From assembly GCF_014467235.1 (NCBI RefSeq), contig NZ_NKHP01000004.1, positions 78,351 to 142,350 on the forward strand: 64,000 nt of DNA. The letters are read 5' to 3'. Positions within the stretch are counted from its first letter, which is position 1. Each line of letters begins with the position of its first letter. The position numbers and the translations under genes were made by a program. The notes beneath the pieces are model-generated. The model saw only the letters and a list, made by a program, of their open reading frames with translations. It made no database searches and was not told where the DNA came from. Source of the stretch: Xenorhabdus indica (lineage in GTDB: Bacteria > Pseudomonadota > Gammaproteobacteria > Enterobacterales > Enterobacteriaceae). Positions 49,371 through 60,193 of the stretch are shown in pieces.

Positions 49371-49562
49371 ATGTTAGAAAGAAAAAGAAAAAATCCAGCG
49401 GACAATATTCTGCCAAAACGGGTATATAGAGGAAAGTCGAAATATGAGTATCATCCAGCAACAGGCGGTTCTATCTCTATTTGCTGCTTAAACTCACCAT
49501 TATCTGTTATCTGGAAAGAATACAACAAAATTGTAGAAAAAATTGAAAAAAATAGTACATAG
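49371..49562 (+). pseudogene. Truncated phage-type tyrosine integrase, N-terminal domain only
   Basis: The 63-residue frame starts at ATG 49371 after a good GAGG site and reads NILPKRVYRGKSKYEYHPATGG and ISICCLNSPLSVIWKEYNKIVE. This is the arm-site-binding N-terminal domain of lambda-type phage integrases, in which PPRVYRGKSAYEYHP-like and EVW-x-x-YE patterns recur. The frame stops at TAG 49562 with no core-binding or catalytic (R-H-R-Y) domain behind it. I read it as the remnant of a prophage or integrative-element integrase. The intact start and ribosome binding site leave open that a short DNA-binding protein is still made. Confidence 0.7.
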
Positions 49563-49589
49563 AGATTGATATATGTCAAAATTAATAAG

Positions 49590-49609
49590 ACGGGAGTTTC
49601 TACTCCCGT
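49590..49609 (+). terminator. Stem-loop after the integrase remnant
   Basis: ACGGGAGT, loop TTCT, ACTCCCGT, an eight-base perfect stem 28 bases past the stop, followed by TAACTTTGTCT. Terminator-like with a weak T tract. Confidence 0.6.
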
Positions 49610-49969
49610 TAACTTTGTCTATTTTCAAATTAAAAATAATAAAAGTATTATATTCAGGCAATCATTTATAAAATAACAGCCTATTTTCACTAGAATAAAT
49701 TTTATTAATTACAGTAAAGCTCACCTATATTATGAAATATTTCCCGCCAGTTTATTCCAATAATCATATCTTTTAAAACATAAGAAAAAATAATAATTAA
49801 TATTAAACTCCATTCCTTCTGGTTCTATTTCTTCAGCATAATCTTCCTGATTTATCCTTTCTTCATCAACACTATCAGCTTTTGAAATCCATGCTACGAT
49901 ATAAATTTCTACTCTCAACTTCTGCCATCTGCACATTTAAGCAAAATACGAATCAATGAGGTATTGACT
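49610..49969. other. AT-rich region upstream of the lysozyme inhibitor gene
   Basis: About 360 bases that should contain the promoter of the inhibitor gene. An opposite-strand open frame of 68 codons (49730-49936) is present but lacks a ribosome binding site and is not called. Confidence 0.4.
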
Positions 49970-50449
49970 ATGCTTATAGATAAGAAAATAAAGTTTTCCG
50001 TACTCTCAACTCTGCTCACTCTATTTTTATCACATACAACCTTTGCGAAAGATGGAGCATTGATTAATTTACCTGATAAAAAATTTGCGGTTATCTCAGC
50101 CGGTGACTTGGAAAGTGCATCAATTGGTAGTTATTCCATTGCCGTTTTCAAAGATCAGGAGTTAACAAATTTTAGTACTGGCGCAGTTTTTTCCCGTAAT
50201 GGTTCGCTGTTCGAAGATAATGGTAAACCAAGAGTCATGTTTGCAGACATTGATGGCGATGGAGCCAAAGAGCTAATCGTCTCCAAACTCACCGCAGGTT
50301 CAGGAAACTATCTTGAAGTTGATGCACTCAAGTTTACTGATAAAAATGTCAAATTACTCACCCGCATCAATACTGATAGCAAAAATGATCTCATTAAATT
50401 ACTCCGCAGCCATTGTAAGAAAGAACGATGTACAGAGCAGAAACGCTGA
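49970..50449 (+). CDS. pliI: Periplasmic inhibitor of I-type (invertebrate) lysozyme, PliI family
   Basis: PliI proteins bind and block invertebrate-type lysozymes in the periplasm, protecting the wall. The 159-residue product has a signal peptide (LSTLLTLFLSHTTFA, cleavage near residue 27) and the family pattern: FAVISAGDLESASIGSYSIAVF, then VMFADIDGDGAKELIV and LTAGSGNYLEVDAL, matching the remembered PliI consensus (ADIDGDG-x-x-E-I-V, SAGSGGYL-x-x-DAF). Two Cys near the C-terminus could form a disulfide. The ATG at 49970 follows GAGG at eight bases; a TTG two codons upstream is unlikely. For an insect pathogen or nematode symbiont, both hosts making such lysozymes, the role is apt. A secreted protein of unknown family follows 113 bases downstream. 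Confidence 0.82.
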   Translation: MLIDKKIKFSVLSTLLTLFLSHTTFAKDGALINLPDKKFAVISAGDLESASIGSYSIAVFKDQELTNFSTGAVFSRNGSLFEDNGKPRVMFADIDGDGAKELIVSKLTAGSGNYLEVDALKFTDKNVKLLTRINTDSKNDLIKLLRSHCKKERCTEQKR

Positions 50450-50562
50450 TCATGCTCGAATCAATACGCACTGTCACCATAAAGATGTAAGGCAAACGAT
50501 GGATAATGTACTATTGTTAATGTTATCGCTACTATCACGGTATAGCTGATAAAGGGGAATTT

Positions 50563-50940
50563 ATGAAACGTTTTTTATTACCACTTTTTTTGATCCCATT
50601 CTCATTCTTCTCTTATGCCGCACAGGCAAATATAGACAAGATCGCAGAAACTTATTGTGATTTGTTTGGTAAGGCTTCTGTTGAGGCATTCAAAACTAAG
50701 GACTCACCAGATGTAATAGCCCAAAAAAGCCTCAATCTGCTACACAAAAAAGGATTAAATCTTAAAGAAATTCATTCCAATCAAAATGAATTCGTTGCAT
50801 CAATCAAACAAACAGTTATTGAAGTCAGAAAGAATAAGAAAACGTTCCCGACTAATCGCCACTTTGACGAATCGCTCGTTAAATCAGTCGAAAGCTGTAA
50901 GATCCAAACAAAACATGCCTTATCTCAGCATTCCCGGTAA
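50563..50940 (+). CDS. Small secreted protein of unknown family
   Basis: I do not recognise this 125-residue protein. AAGGGG lies before the ATG at good spacing. It has a clear Sec signal peptide (KRFLLPLFLIPFSFFSYAAQA, cleavage near residue 22), then about 100 mostly helical residues, rich in Lys, with two Cys (CDLFGKA and ESCKI) that may form a disulfide. It is likely periplasmic or exported. It follows the lysozyme inhibitor on the same strand and ends at a strong hairpin, so the two may be cotranscribed and share a role in host contact; that is inference from position only. Confidence 0.8.
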   Translation: MKRFLLPLFLIPFSFFSYAAQANIDKIAETYCDLFGKASVEAFKTKDSPDVIAQKSLNLLHKKGLNLKEIHSNQNEFVASIKQTVIEVRKNKKTFPTNRHFDESLVKSVESCKIQTKHALSQHSR

Positions 50941-50949
50941 TGAGCTCTG

Positions 50950-50971
50950 GAGCGACGAAAATTCGTCGCTC
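50950..50971 (+). terminator. Hairpin after the small secreted protein gene
   Basis: GAGCGACGAA and TTCGTCGCTC form a ten-base stem with a two-base nominal loop, nine bases past the stop. The T tract is weak (TCTGAGTATTTACTTTT). Confidence 0.65.
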
Positions 50972-51144
50972 TCTGAGTATTTACTTTTGGAATAACAATC
51001 GCGAGAAAAATTATATTGAAGTTAATTGATATTTACAAATACGGCCTGCGAATCGTATTTCAAGTGTTATGAAAATTGCTACTAGCTTGTATGGATTTAT
51101 TAAACGGTGAATTCAATAATAATTACATTAGTGAAAAAAAATTC

Positions 51145-51543
51145 TTAGTCAGCCCATTCACTGTTTTGGAGAACAACCCTATAACCATCTATATCTTCAA
51201 AAGTTTTTCCAACTACATCCCAATAATCATTGTACGATAGAACTTCCTTAAAACCTGCCTCTATCATACGTTGACAACATTGCTCCCACACACTCTTTTC
51301 ACTGAAATAAAAAACCAGCAGATTATCTTTTGTTGGTGCGCGCCCAACTGTAGTTCCATGGTGATGAGTAAATTCTAAATGATAATTATGTTTTTCGTGC
51401 CCAATTATAGAACCATCAAAATCATTATGCCCCTGAAATTCATCTAATAATTTAAAACCTAAACCATTAACATACATATCAGTAATAACTTTAAGGTTAT
51501 CAGTAGGCCTGGCAACTCTTAATACCGCTGATTTCGGGATCAT
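51145..51543 (-). CDS. VOC-family (glyoxalase/bleomycin-resistance fold) protein
   Basis: The 132-residue protein has the paired beta-alpha-beta-beta-beta modules of the vicinal-oxygen-chelate superfamily: VLRVARPTDNLKVITDMYVNGLGFKLLDEF opens the first, and EAGFKEVLSYNDYWDVVGKTFEDIDGYRVVLQ closes the second. Candidate metal ligands are the His in YHLEFTHHHG and the Glu/Asp near the C-terminus. It resembles Bacillus YycE-type proteins, of unknown activity. AAGGAG precedes the ATG. It stands alone in AT-rich DNA downstream of icd, so substrate and partners cannot be inferred. Confidence 0.85.
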   Translation of the reverse strand: MIPKSAVLRVARPTDNLKVITDMYVNGLGFKLLDEFQGHNDFDGSIIGHEKHNYHLEFTHHHGTTVGRAPTKDNLLVFYFSEKSVWEQCCQRMIEAGFKEVLSYNDYWDVVGKTFEDIDGYRVVLQNSEWAD

Positions 51544-51851
51544 TACATTCTCCTTATGAATTGACTTAAAATATTTATATATTTTATTTTCAACCTGATG
51601 ATTATTTTTATTTTGAAACTATATATAATTAAACCGCTCACCAATAAATGAAAATATATTTCCTGCTTATTTTCGTTAACGAATGTACACACTCTAGAAC
51701 CTTAAGTTAACTTGAGGTCAAGTCATATTTCCATACATTTCACAATCAATTTATTACTCACTGAACGCCGCTCCCACAGAACGGAGTTTTCAGTGAGTAA
51801 TAAAAAACGGGAACTATTAAGCCCCCGCTATCTATTTCACTAAGTTATTAA
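51544..51851. other. Gap between the VOC gene and icd
   Basis: About 300 AT-rich bases with the promoter of the VOC gene and, at 51754-51800, a 12-base inverted repeat past icd. No gene seen. Confidence 0.4.
51754..51800 (-). terminator. Stem-loop after icd
   Basis: TTACTCACTGAA and TTCAGTGAGTAA form a 12-base stem around a 23-base loop with its own CTCC/GGAG pairing, about 50 bases past the icd stop. The T tract on the minus strand is weak. Confidence 0.6.
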
Positions 51852-53105
51852 TTACATATGAGAGATAATTGCATCACCAAACTCACTACATTTCAGTAAT
51901 TTAGAACCTTCCATCAAGCGTTCGAAGTCATAAGTCACTGTCTTGGCGGCAATCGCACCTTCCATTCCTTTAATGATTAAGTCAGCAGCCTCGAACCATC
52001 CCATATGGCGCAGCATCATCTCAGCAGAGAGAATTACTGAGCCTGGGTTTACTTTATCCTGGCCTGCATATTTAGGTGCTGTGCCATGTGTTGCTTCGAA
52101 CAGAGCACACTCATCACCAATATTTGCACCAGGAGCAATACCGATACCACCTACTTGTGCCGCCAGCGCATCAGAAATATAGTCACCATTCAGGTTCATA
52201 CAAGCGATAACGTCATATTCAGCAGGACGCAGCAGGATCTGTTGCAAGAACGCGTCTGCAATTACGTCCTTGATAATAATATCTTTACCGGTTTTAGGGT
52301 TCTTAATCTTCACCCACGGGCCACCATCCAACAGCTCACCACCAAATTCAGTACGCGCTAATTCATAACCCCAATCCTTAAAAGCACCTTCGGTAAATTT
52401 CATGATGTTGCCTTTATGAACCAAAGTCACTGATTCACGATCATTATCAATTGCATATTCAATTGCAGAACGCACCAAACGTTTAGTGCCTTCTTCTGAG
52501 CATGGTTTTACACCAATACCACATTGCTGAGGGAAGCGGATTTTAGAAACACCCATTTCATTCTGCAAGAATTTGATGACTTTATCAGCTTCCGCAGATC
52601 CTGCTTTCCATTCAATACCAGCATAAATATCTTCCGCATTCTCACGGAAAATAACCATGTCAGTTAATTCAGGATGCTTAACAGGGCTCGGTGTACCCTG
52701 ATAGTAACGAACCGGGCGCAGACAGACGTACAAATCTAACTGTTGACGCAATGCAACATTCAGGGAACGAATACCGCCGCCAACCGGGGTTGTCAGAGGA
52801 CCTTTGATTGCAACACGATATTCACGGATTAGATCCAGAGTTTCATCCGGTAACCAAACATCTTTACCGTAAACATGGGTAGATTTTTCTCCTGTATAGA
52901 TTTCCATCCAGGAAATTTTGCGCTCACCGCGATACGCTTTCTGAACCGCAGCATCAACAACTTTCAGCATGACCGGCGTTACATCAACACCAATACCATC
53001 CCCTTCGATATAAGGGATTACCGGGTTATTCGGAACATTTAATTTACCTTTGGTATCAAAAGTAATTTTTTCACCTTCCGCCGGAACAACTACTTTGCTT
53101 TCCAT
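51852..53105 (-). CDS. icd: NADP-dependent isocitrate dehydrogenase
   Basis: Icd oxidatively decarboxylates isocitrate to 2-oxoglutarate in the TCA cycle. The 417-residue protein follows E. coli Icd from [16 protein letters not shown] to the C-terminus. The substrate-binding and AceK-phosphorylation Ser is Ser114 in [13 protein letters not shown]. The metal-binding Asp residues are in [19 protein letters not shown] and the nucleotide-binding segment is [21 protein letters not shown] precedes the ATG. It diverges from rluE, as in E. coli. Confidence 0.98.
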   Translation of the reverse strand: MESKVVVPAEGEKITFDTKGKLNVPNNPVIPYIEGDGIGVDVTPVMLKVVDAAVQKAYRGERKISWMEIYTGEKSTHVYGKDVWLPDETLDLIREYRVAIKGPLTTPVGGGIRSLNVALRQQLDLYVCLRPVRYYQGTPSPVKHPELTDMVIFRENAEDIYAGIEWKAGSAEADKVIKFLQNEMGVSKIRFPQQCGIGVKPCSEEGTKRLVRSAIEYAIDNDRESVTLVHKGNIMKFTEGAFKDWGYELARTEFGGELLDGGPWVKIKNPKTGKDIIIKDVIADAFLQQILLRPAEYDVIACMNLNGDYISDALAAQVGGIGIAPGANIGDECALFEATHGTAPKYAGQDKVNPGSVILSAEMMLRHMGWFEAADLIIKGMEGAIAAKTVTYDFERLMEGSKLLKCSEFGDAIISHM

Positions 53106-53244
53106 TAACCTCTCCTTTCAAGTAAGCGCAATGCCTTGTTAATTTTTTGTAAGGGACGTGTCAATATTACTTGAATATTCTGCAAACGCCAATGGGCGCA
53201 GATTTCAGGTATAATATCCCCTTCATTTTGAGCAATAACTTATC

Positions 53245-53874
53245 ATGACAAATTTCTCTATTAAAAAACGCAAACTTAATCGATTCAGTCAAAGAAAAAA
53301 TAGCGCTCCCTCAAAAAGAATTACTGGTCCCCGTCGGGTGTTGATATTTAATAAACCTTATGATGTTCTCCCCCAATTCACAGACGAGACGGGAAGAACA
53401 ACATTAAAAAATTTTATTCCTTTTAATGACGTTTATGCCGCAGGTCGTCTGGATCGTGATAGTGAAGGGTTGTTGATTTTAACTAATGATGGAAAATTAC
53501 AGGCTAAATTAACGCAGCCCAGAAAAAAAACGGCCAAAGTTTATTATGTTCAAGTAGAAGGAATACCCAATGAAGCCGCACTTAACAAGCTGCGCAACGG
53601 TATTATTCTGAAAGATGGTCCAACACTCCCTGCTGGAGCGGAATTAGTAGAGGAACCCATCTGGCTTTGGGAACGCACACCACCAATTCGGGAAAGAAAA
53701 AGCATCCCAGTGAGCTGGCTGAAAATTACGCTTTTTGAAGGTCGTAATCGCCAGGTACGTAGAATGACAGCTCATATTGGTTTTCCAACATTACGTCTTA
53801 TCCGTTTCAGTATGGGCTCATTACAGTTGGGGGAGCTGTCCCCTGGAGAATGGAGGGAAATTGATTTTGTTTAG
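53245..53874 (+). CDS. rluE: 23S rRNA pseudouridine2457 synthase
   Basis: RluE makes pseudouridine 2457 in the peptidyl transferase region of 23S rRNA. The 209-residue RsuA-family protein has a basic N-terminus ([19 protein letters not shown]), [18 protein letters not shown], the catalytic Asp in [19 protein letters not shown] and the KL-type motif [23 protein letters not shown]. No S4 domain is present, as in E. coli RluE. Its stop codon lies inside the start region of nudJ, so the two are translationally coupled. Confidence 0.96.
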   Translation: MTNFSIKKRKLNRFSQRKNSAPSKRITGPRRVLIFNKPYDVLPQFTDETGRTTLKNFIPFNDVYAAGRLDRDSEGLLILTNDGKLQAKLTQPRKKTAKVYYVQVEGIPNEAALNKLRNGIILKDGPTLPAGAELVEEPIWLWERTPPIRERKSIPVSWLKITLFEGRNRQVRRMTAHIGFPTLRLIRFSMGSLQLGELSPGEWREIDFV

Positions 53875-54319
53875 TCCACATATCACTGTTGCCTGCATAG
53901 TACATGCAAAAAATCAATTCTTAGTTGTTGAAGAACTTATCAATGGTAAACCTCTCTGGAATCAGCCTGCCGGTCATCTTGAAGCTGATGAAACATTACA
54001 GGAAGCTGCTGAACGTGAATTATGGGAAGAAACCGGTATTCGTGCTAAGCCACAGGCATTACTGAAATTACATCAATGGGTCGCTCCTGATGGAACACCT
54101 TTTATTCGTTTTTTGTTTTTGATTGAACTGGAAAAAACCGTGAATACGACTCCCCAGGACAGTGATATTCATTGCTGTCATTGGCTCAGCGCAGAAGAAA
54201 TCATCAATAGCTCACAGCTACGTTCACCACTGGTTGCTGAAAGTGTACGGAGTTATTTAAAACATAAGGCTTATCCATTAACAATACTGGGTAGCTATGG
54301 GCCACCTTTTGCCAAATAG
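53867..54319 (+). CDS. nudJ: Nudix phosphatase NudJ, TTG start
   Basis: NudJ hydrolyses nucleoside di- and triphosphates and HMP pyrophosphate. The 150-residue protein contains the complete Nudix box, [23 protein letters not shown] (GX5EX7REUXEEXGU), after the strand [18 protein letters not shown]. Start: the TTG at 53867 gives [10 protein letters not shown], aligned with E. coli MFKPHVTVAC, with GGAGGG nine bases upstream; the rluE stop at 53872-53874 lies within the first codons. No in-frame ATG fits. mnmA follows 110 bases later, the same order as in E. coli. Confidence 0.94.
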   Translation: MFSPHITVACIVHAKNQFLVVEELINGKPLWNQPAGHLEADETLQEAAERELWEETGIRAKPQALLKLHQWVAPDGTPFIRFLFLIELEKTVNTTPQDSDIHCCHWLSAEEIINSSQLRSPLVAESVRSYLKHKAYPLTILGSYGPPFAK

Positions 54320-54429
54320 TTTCTTATTCAATGGAAAGTAAATCACAAGAGCGTAAAGACGTTTGGTGCACCTTGCCTGGCAACGTGCTACAGTATTACG
54401 TTTATGTTTTTCCGCAGTGAGATATATCC

Positions 54430-55533
54430 ATGTCAGATAACAGCCAGAAAAAAGTCATCGTCGGGATGTCCGGTGGTGTTGATTCATCCGTTTCCGCTTA
54501 CTTACTGCAAAAGCAGGGTTATCAGGTAGCTGGCCTGTTTATGAAAAACTGGGAAGAAGATGACGATGAAGAATATTGCTCAGCCGCCGCTGACCTGAAC
54601 GATGCTCAGGCAGTGTGTGACAAACTGGGCATTGAACTACACACCATCAATTTTGCAGCCGAGTATTGGGATAATGTATTTGAACATTTTCTTGCTGAAT
54701 ACAAAGCAGGCAGAACTCCAAACCCAGATATTCTCTGCAACAAAGAAATTAAGTTCAAGGCATTCTTAGAATTTGCCGCAGAAGACTTAGGTGCTGATTA
54801 CATTGCAACGGGTCATTACGTCCGGCGTCGGGATGTGGATGGCATCAGCCAATTACTTCGTGGCCTTGATGGCAATAAAGATCAAAGCTATTTCTTATAT
54901 ACTCTGAGTCACCAGCAAGTTGCAAAAAGTTTATTTCCAGTCGGGGAACTTGAAAAACCTGAAGTTCGCCGCATTGCCGAAGAAATAGGGCTGGTCACAG
55001 CAAAGAAAAAAGATTCCACAGGTATCTGTTTTATTGGTGAGCGTAAGTTCCGTGACTTTCTGGGGCGTTATCTGCCAGCTCAACCTGGCCAGATTGTTAC
55101 CGTTGATGGACAAACTATCGGGCAACATACTGGCCTGATGTACCATACACTTGGTCAGCGCAAAGGGTTAGGTATCGGAGGAACGAAAAATGGCAATGAA
55201 GATCCCTGGTATGTTGTTGATAAAGATGTTGAAAATAATACGCTGATTGTTGCTCAGGGGCATGAGCATCCTCGTCTGATGTCTGTCGGCTTAATTGCAC
55301 AACAACTTCATTGGGTTGATCGCCAGCCATTGAAAACAGAAATCCGCTGCGTGGTAAAAACACGCTATCGCCAGCAGGATATCCCTTGTACCGTCATTCC
55401 TTTGAGTGAAGATAAAATTGAGGTTCATTTTGATAGCCCCGTTGCGGCTGTCACCCCCGGCCAATCAGCCGTGTTTTATCAGGGAGAAATTTGTCTCGGT
55501 GGTGGTGTGATCGAACAACGTATACAGGAGTAA
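54430..55533 (+). CDS. mnmA: tRNA-specific 2-thiouridylase MnmA
   Basis: MnmA inserts sulfur at position 2 of U34 in Lys, Glu and Gln tRNAs, receiving sulfur from the TusE relay. The 367-residue protein has the PP-loop [15 protein letters not shown], the catalytic Cys in [13 protein letters not shown] and the persulfide Cys in [13 protein letters not shown], with the ordered C-terminal beta-barrel domain. Length and sequence match E. coli MnmA. hflD starts two bases after its stop with the ribosome binding site inside the last codons. Confidence 0.98.
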   Translation: MSDNSQKKVIVGMSGGVDSSVSAYLLQKQGYQVAGLFMKNWEEDDDEEYCSAAADLNDAQAVCDKLGIELHTINFAAEYWDNVFEHFLAEYKAGRTPNPDILCNKEIKFKAFLEFAAEDLGADYIATGHYVRRRDVDGISQLLRGLDGNKDQSYFLYTLSHQQVAKSLFPVGELEKPEVRRIAEEIGLVTAKKKDSTGICFIGERKFRDFLGRYLPAQPGQIVTVDGQTIGQHTGLMYHTLGQRKGLGIGGTKNGNEDPWYVVDKDVENNTLIVAQGHEHPRLMSVGLIAQQLHWVDRQPLKTEIRCVVKTRYRQQDIPCTVIPLSEDKIEVHFDSPVAAVTPGQSAVFYQGEICLGGGVIEQRIQE

Positions 55534-55535
55534 TC

Positions 55536-57568
<2,033 letters not shown>

Positions 57569-57589
57569 AACGTTTTTATTTATATAATA

Positions 57590-57613
57590 GTGAACGGGAA
57601 AATTCCCGTTCAC
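57590..57613 (+). terminator. Hairpin after purB
   Basis: GTGAACGGGAA and TTCCCGTTCAC form an 11-base perfect stem 22 bases past the purB stop. There is no strong T tract, so it may be an mRNA-stabilising 3' end as well as a terminator. Confidence 0.6.
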
Positions 57614-57810
57614 GTATTGCAAAATAGTCAAATCTTATATGAAATATAAATAAGTTGTAAAGTTATAAGCTATTATTGAATCAACTTATTGTTTTTGACA
57701 ATTCATTCATTAACATACCAACAATAGACTGAATAGTTACTATAGTTGGTTTAATCATAACAGTATATCTATAATCTATTTAAATCCACTGATTAATTTG
57801 ACTATCTGGC

Positions 57811-57827
57811 TATTTAAGATTTATTTG
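57811..57827 (+). promoter_or_regulatory. Possible PhoP box upstream of phoP
   Basis: TATTTA-N5-TATTTG resembles the PhoP direct repeat (T/G)GTTTA-N5-(T/G)GTTTA, at 4-5 of 6 positions per half, and lies 33-49 bases before phoP. PhoP autoregulates in E. coli. In AT-rich DNA such matches arise by chance, so support is weak. Confidence 0.3.
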
Positions 57828-57859
57828 ATAAATTTTACTGGTTAGCATAAGGAATCATT

Positions 57860-58531
57860 ATGCGAATATTAATAGTTGAAGATAATGCGTTACTTCGCCA
57901 TCACCTAAAAGTACAGCTCCGGGATATTGGCCATCAGGTTGATGCTGCCGAAGATACAAAAGAAGCAGATTATTACCTGAAAGAAAACCATCCTGATGTC
58001 GCAATCATTGATCTGGGATTACCAGGAGAAGATGGTTTGAGTTTAATTAAACGCTGGCGTAGCGATCATATTAATATCCCCATTCTCATTCTCACTGCCC
58101 GTGAAAGCTGGCAAGAAAAAGTGACTGTGCTGAATGCCGGAGCAGATGATTACGTTACCAAGCCTTTCCAACTAGAGGAAATTAATGCGCGTATACAAGC
58201 CCTGATGCGTCGTAATAGCGGATTAGCATCTCAAGTTGCCGAATTACCGCCGTTTTTAATCGATCTCTCACGTAAGGAGTTTTCTGTTAATGGTAAAAAG
58301 ATAAAATTGACCGCCTTCGAATATACGATTATTGAAACCTTGATGCGTAATAATGGTAAAGTTGTCAGTAAGGAACTATTGATGAGGCAGTTGTATCCTG
58401 ACGCTGAATTACGTGAAAGTCATACAATTGATGTATTAATGGGGCGTTTAAGAAAAAAAATACTGAACGAGTGGCCGGATGAGGTTATTGTTACTGTCCG
58501 TGGTCAAGGTTATCGTTTTGATGTGAAATAG
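57860..58531 (+). CDS. phoP: Response regulator PhoP
   Basis: PhoP is the OmpR-class regulator that with PhoQ controls Mg2+ adaptation, LPS modification and resistance to antimicrobial peptides; in Photorhabdus it is reported to be needed for virulence in insects. The 223-residue protein begins [16 protein letters not shown], has Asp51 in [13 protein letters not shown], the switch residues LTARESW and VTKPFQLEE, and the winged-helix C-terminus ([26 protein letters not shown]). phoQ follows four bases after its stop. Confidence 0.98.
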   Translation: MRILIVEDNALLRHHLKVQLRDIGHQVDAAEDTKEADYYLKENHPDVAIIDLGLPGEDGLSLIKRWRSDHINIPILILTARESWQEKVTVLNAGADDYVTKPFQLEEINARIQALMRRNSGLASQVAELPPFLIDLSRKEFSVNGKKIKLTAFEYTIIETLMRNNGKVVSKELLMRQLYPDAELRESHTIDVLMGRLRKKILNEWPDEVIVTVRGQGYRFDVK

Positions 58532-58535
58532 CGTA

Positions 58536-60071
58536 ATGTTTAAATTACCGGGAAAGCATGTCTCTCTGAGAACACGATTTCTCATGGCGACGACAGTTAT
58601 TATTCTCGCATTGACTTTGCCATATGGAATTGTCGCCATTGTCGGGTATTTAATGCGTTTAGATAATGATACTTATGCTATACTCAGTAACCAGAGTAAT
58701 TTATTTTATTCCCTTGCCAGATGGAAAGAAAATAAGCTGGATATTCTTTTCCCTGTAAATTTCCACACAGATAATCGCTCATTAACCCTGATTTATGACG
58801 ATAAAAATAAAATCCTCTGGCGTCAGCATTACGCACCAGAACTTGAAAAAAAAATCCCCTCTAGCTGGCTGAAAAAGAATGGCCTATATGAATTAGAGGC
58901 TTATTATGCAGATATAAATTCTAAACTATATTCTGAATCAGACAATAAACACACAACGAATAACCATGCTGGCACCAATAAGAAGAACAATATCAGCAAA
59001 AAAAATAAGAGTGACAATAACAACAAGGTTATTACTAATAGTGATAACATAGATGAGAGAGAGCTATTAACTTATTCTGTTGCTATCAATATTTATCCAG
59101 CCACTAAGACTCTCCCTGCAATGACCATTGCTGTTATCAATACCCTTCCACAGAATATACTGCCGTCAGAAAAAATCTGGGAATGGTTTGGATATGTATT
59201 GATTGCCAACCTGATTTTAGTTGCTCCATTGATCTGGCTTGCGGCTGACTGGAGTTTACGTCCGATTAAGTCGTTAGTCCTTCAAATAAGCTCTCTGGAA
59301 AAAGGTGAACGTGAAGAATTAGATGAAAACCCTCCATCCGAATTAAAAGGTTTGATTAAAAACTTGAATGCATTATTGGATAATGAACGCCAGCGTTATA
59401 CGAAGTATCGAACAACCTTATCCGATTTGACACATAGCCTGAAAACTCCCCTGGCTGTGCTGCAATCCACACTCCGTTCCCTTCGCTCAAGTGAACAGAT
59501 GACCATTGAACAAGCAGAGCCAATCATGCTTGAACAAATTGACCGGATTTCCCAACAAATTGGTTATTACTTACATCGAGCCAATATATACAACGATCAC
59601 AACCTCATTCTAAAAAAAGTTTTTTCAGTTCCAACCTTACTCGATAGCCTTATCAATGCATTGACAAAAGTTTATCAACACAAAGGTGTCAACATCACCT
59701 TAGATATTTCCCCTGAACTGCCTTGGTTAGGTGAAAAAAATGATTTTTTGGAAATCATTGGGAATATTTTGGAGAATGCCTGTAAATATTGTCTGGAGTT
59801 TGTCGAAGTCACTGCTCTGACAGGTGAAAATTTCATTACCATTATTATTGATGATGATGGGCCAGGTGTTCCTCCCGATAAACGCAGTATCGTTTTCGAA
59901 CGTGGGCTAAGAGCAGATACATTACGTCCGGGACAAGGATTGGGGTTATCGATCGCCTCAGAAATTGTGGAACAATATGAGGGTAATATTAGCATTGGCA
60001 ATAGCCATTTGGGAGGTGCCAGAGTGAGTGTAACCTTCCGAAACCAGCGGATAACGAACAATGCTCCCTGA
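58536..60071 (+). CDS. phoQ: Sensor histidine kinase PhoQ with an unusual periplasmic insertion
   Basis: The 511-residue protein is about 25 residues longer than E. coli PhoQ (486). Membrane segments near 18-40 and 215-235 bracket the periplasmic sensor (QSNLFYSLARWKENKL, LTLIYDDKNKILW). At about 133-176, where the E. coli protein has its acidic patch EDDDDAE, there is instead a Lys/Asn/Ser-rich low-complexity stretch (SESDNKHTTNNHAG, NKKNNISKKNK, SDNNNKV). Sequence then rejoins the family at YSVAINIYPATKTLP. HAMP, phosphoacceptor His300 in LTHSLKTPLAVL and the ATPase boxes (NILENACKYCLEFVE, RPGQGLGLSIASE) are intact. Known work assigns divalent-cation and peptide sensing to the acidic patch, so sensing here is probably altered. 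Confidence 0.97.
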   Translation: MFKLPGKHVSLRTRFLMATTVIILALTLPYGIVAIVGYLMRLDNDTYAILSNQSNLFYSLARWKENKLDILFPVNFHTDNRSLTLIYDDKNKILWRQHYAPELEKKIPSSWLKKNGLYELEAYYADINSKLYSESDNKHTTNNHAGTNKKNNISKKNKSDNNNKVITNSDNIDERELLTYSVAINIYPATKTLPAMTIAVINTLPQNILPSEKIWEWFGYVLIANLILVAPLIWLAADWSLRPIKSLVLQISSLEKGEREELDENPPSELKGLIKNLNALLDNERQRYTKYRTTLSDLTHSLKTPLAVLQSTLRSLRSSEQMTIEQAEPIMLEQIDRISQQIGYYLHRANIYNDHNLILKKVFSVPTLLDSLINALTKVYQHKGVNITLDISPELPWLGEKNDFLEIIGNILENACKYCLEFVEVTALTGENFITIIIDDDGPGVPPDKRSIVFERGLRADTLRPGQGLGLSIASEIVEQYEGNISIGNSHLGGARVSVTFRNQRITNNAP

Positions 60072-60193
60072 CAATTCTCATTAACAACTCATGTTTAATG
60101 GGAGCAGGCTCGAATTATTTCATCCAAATCTGATAACTCCATTAACTATCCGTTATAATAGCCAGAAATTTTCTTGTCACTCAGGATATCACC

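Noticed and set aside
49730-49936. Minus-strand frame of 68 codons with a fairly protein-like acidic stretch (DSVDEERINQEDYAEEIEPE)
   Set aside because: No ribosome binding site before the ATG and it fills the promoter region of the lysozyme inhibitor gene. It could be a decayed gene tail, but support is too weak to annotate.
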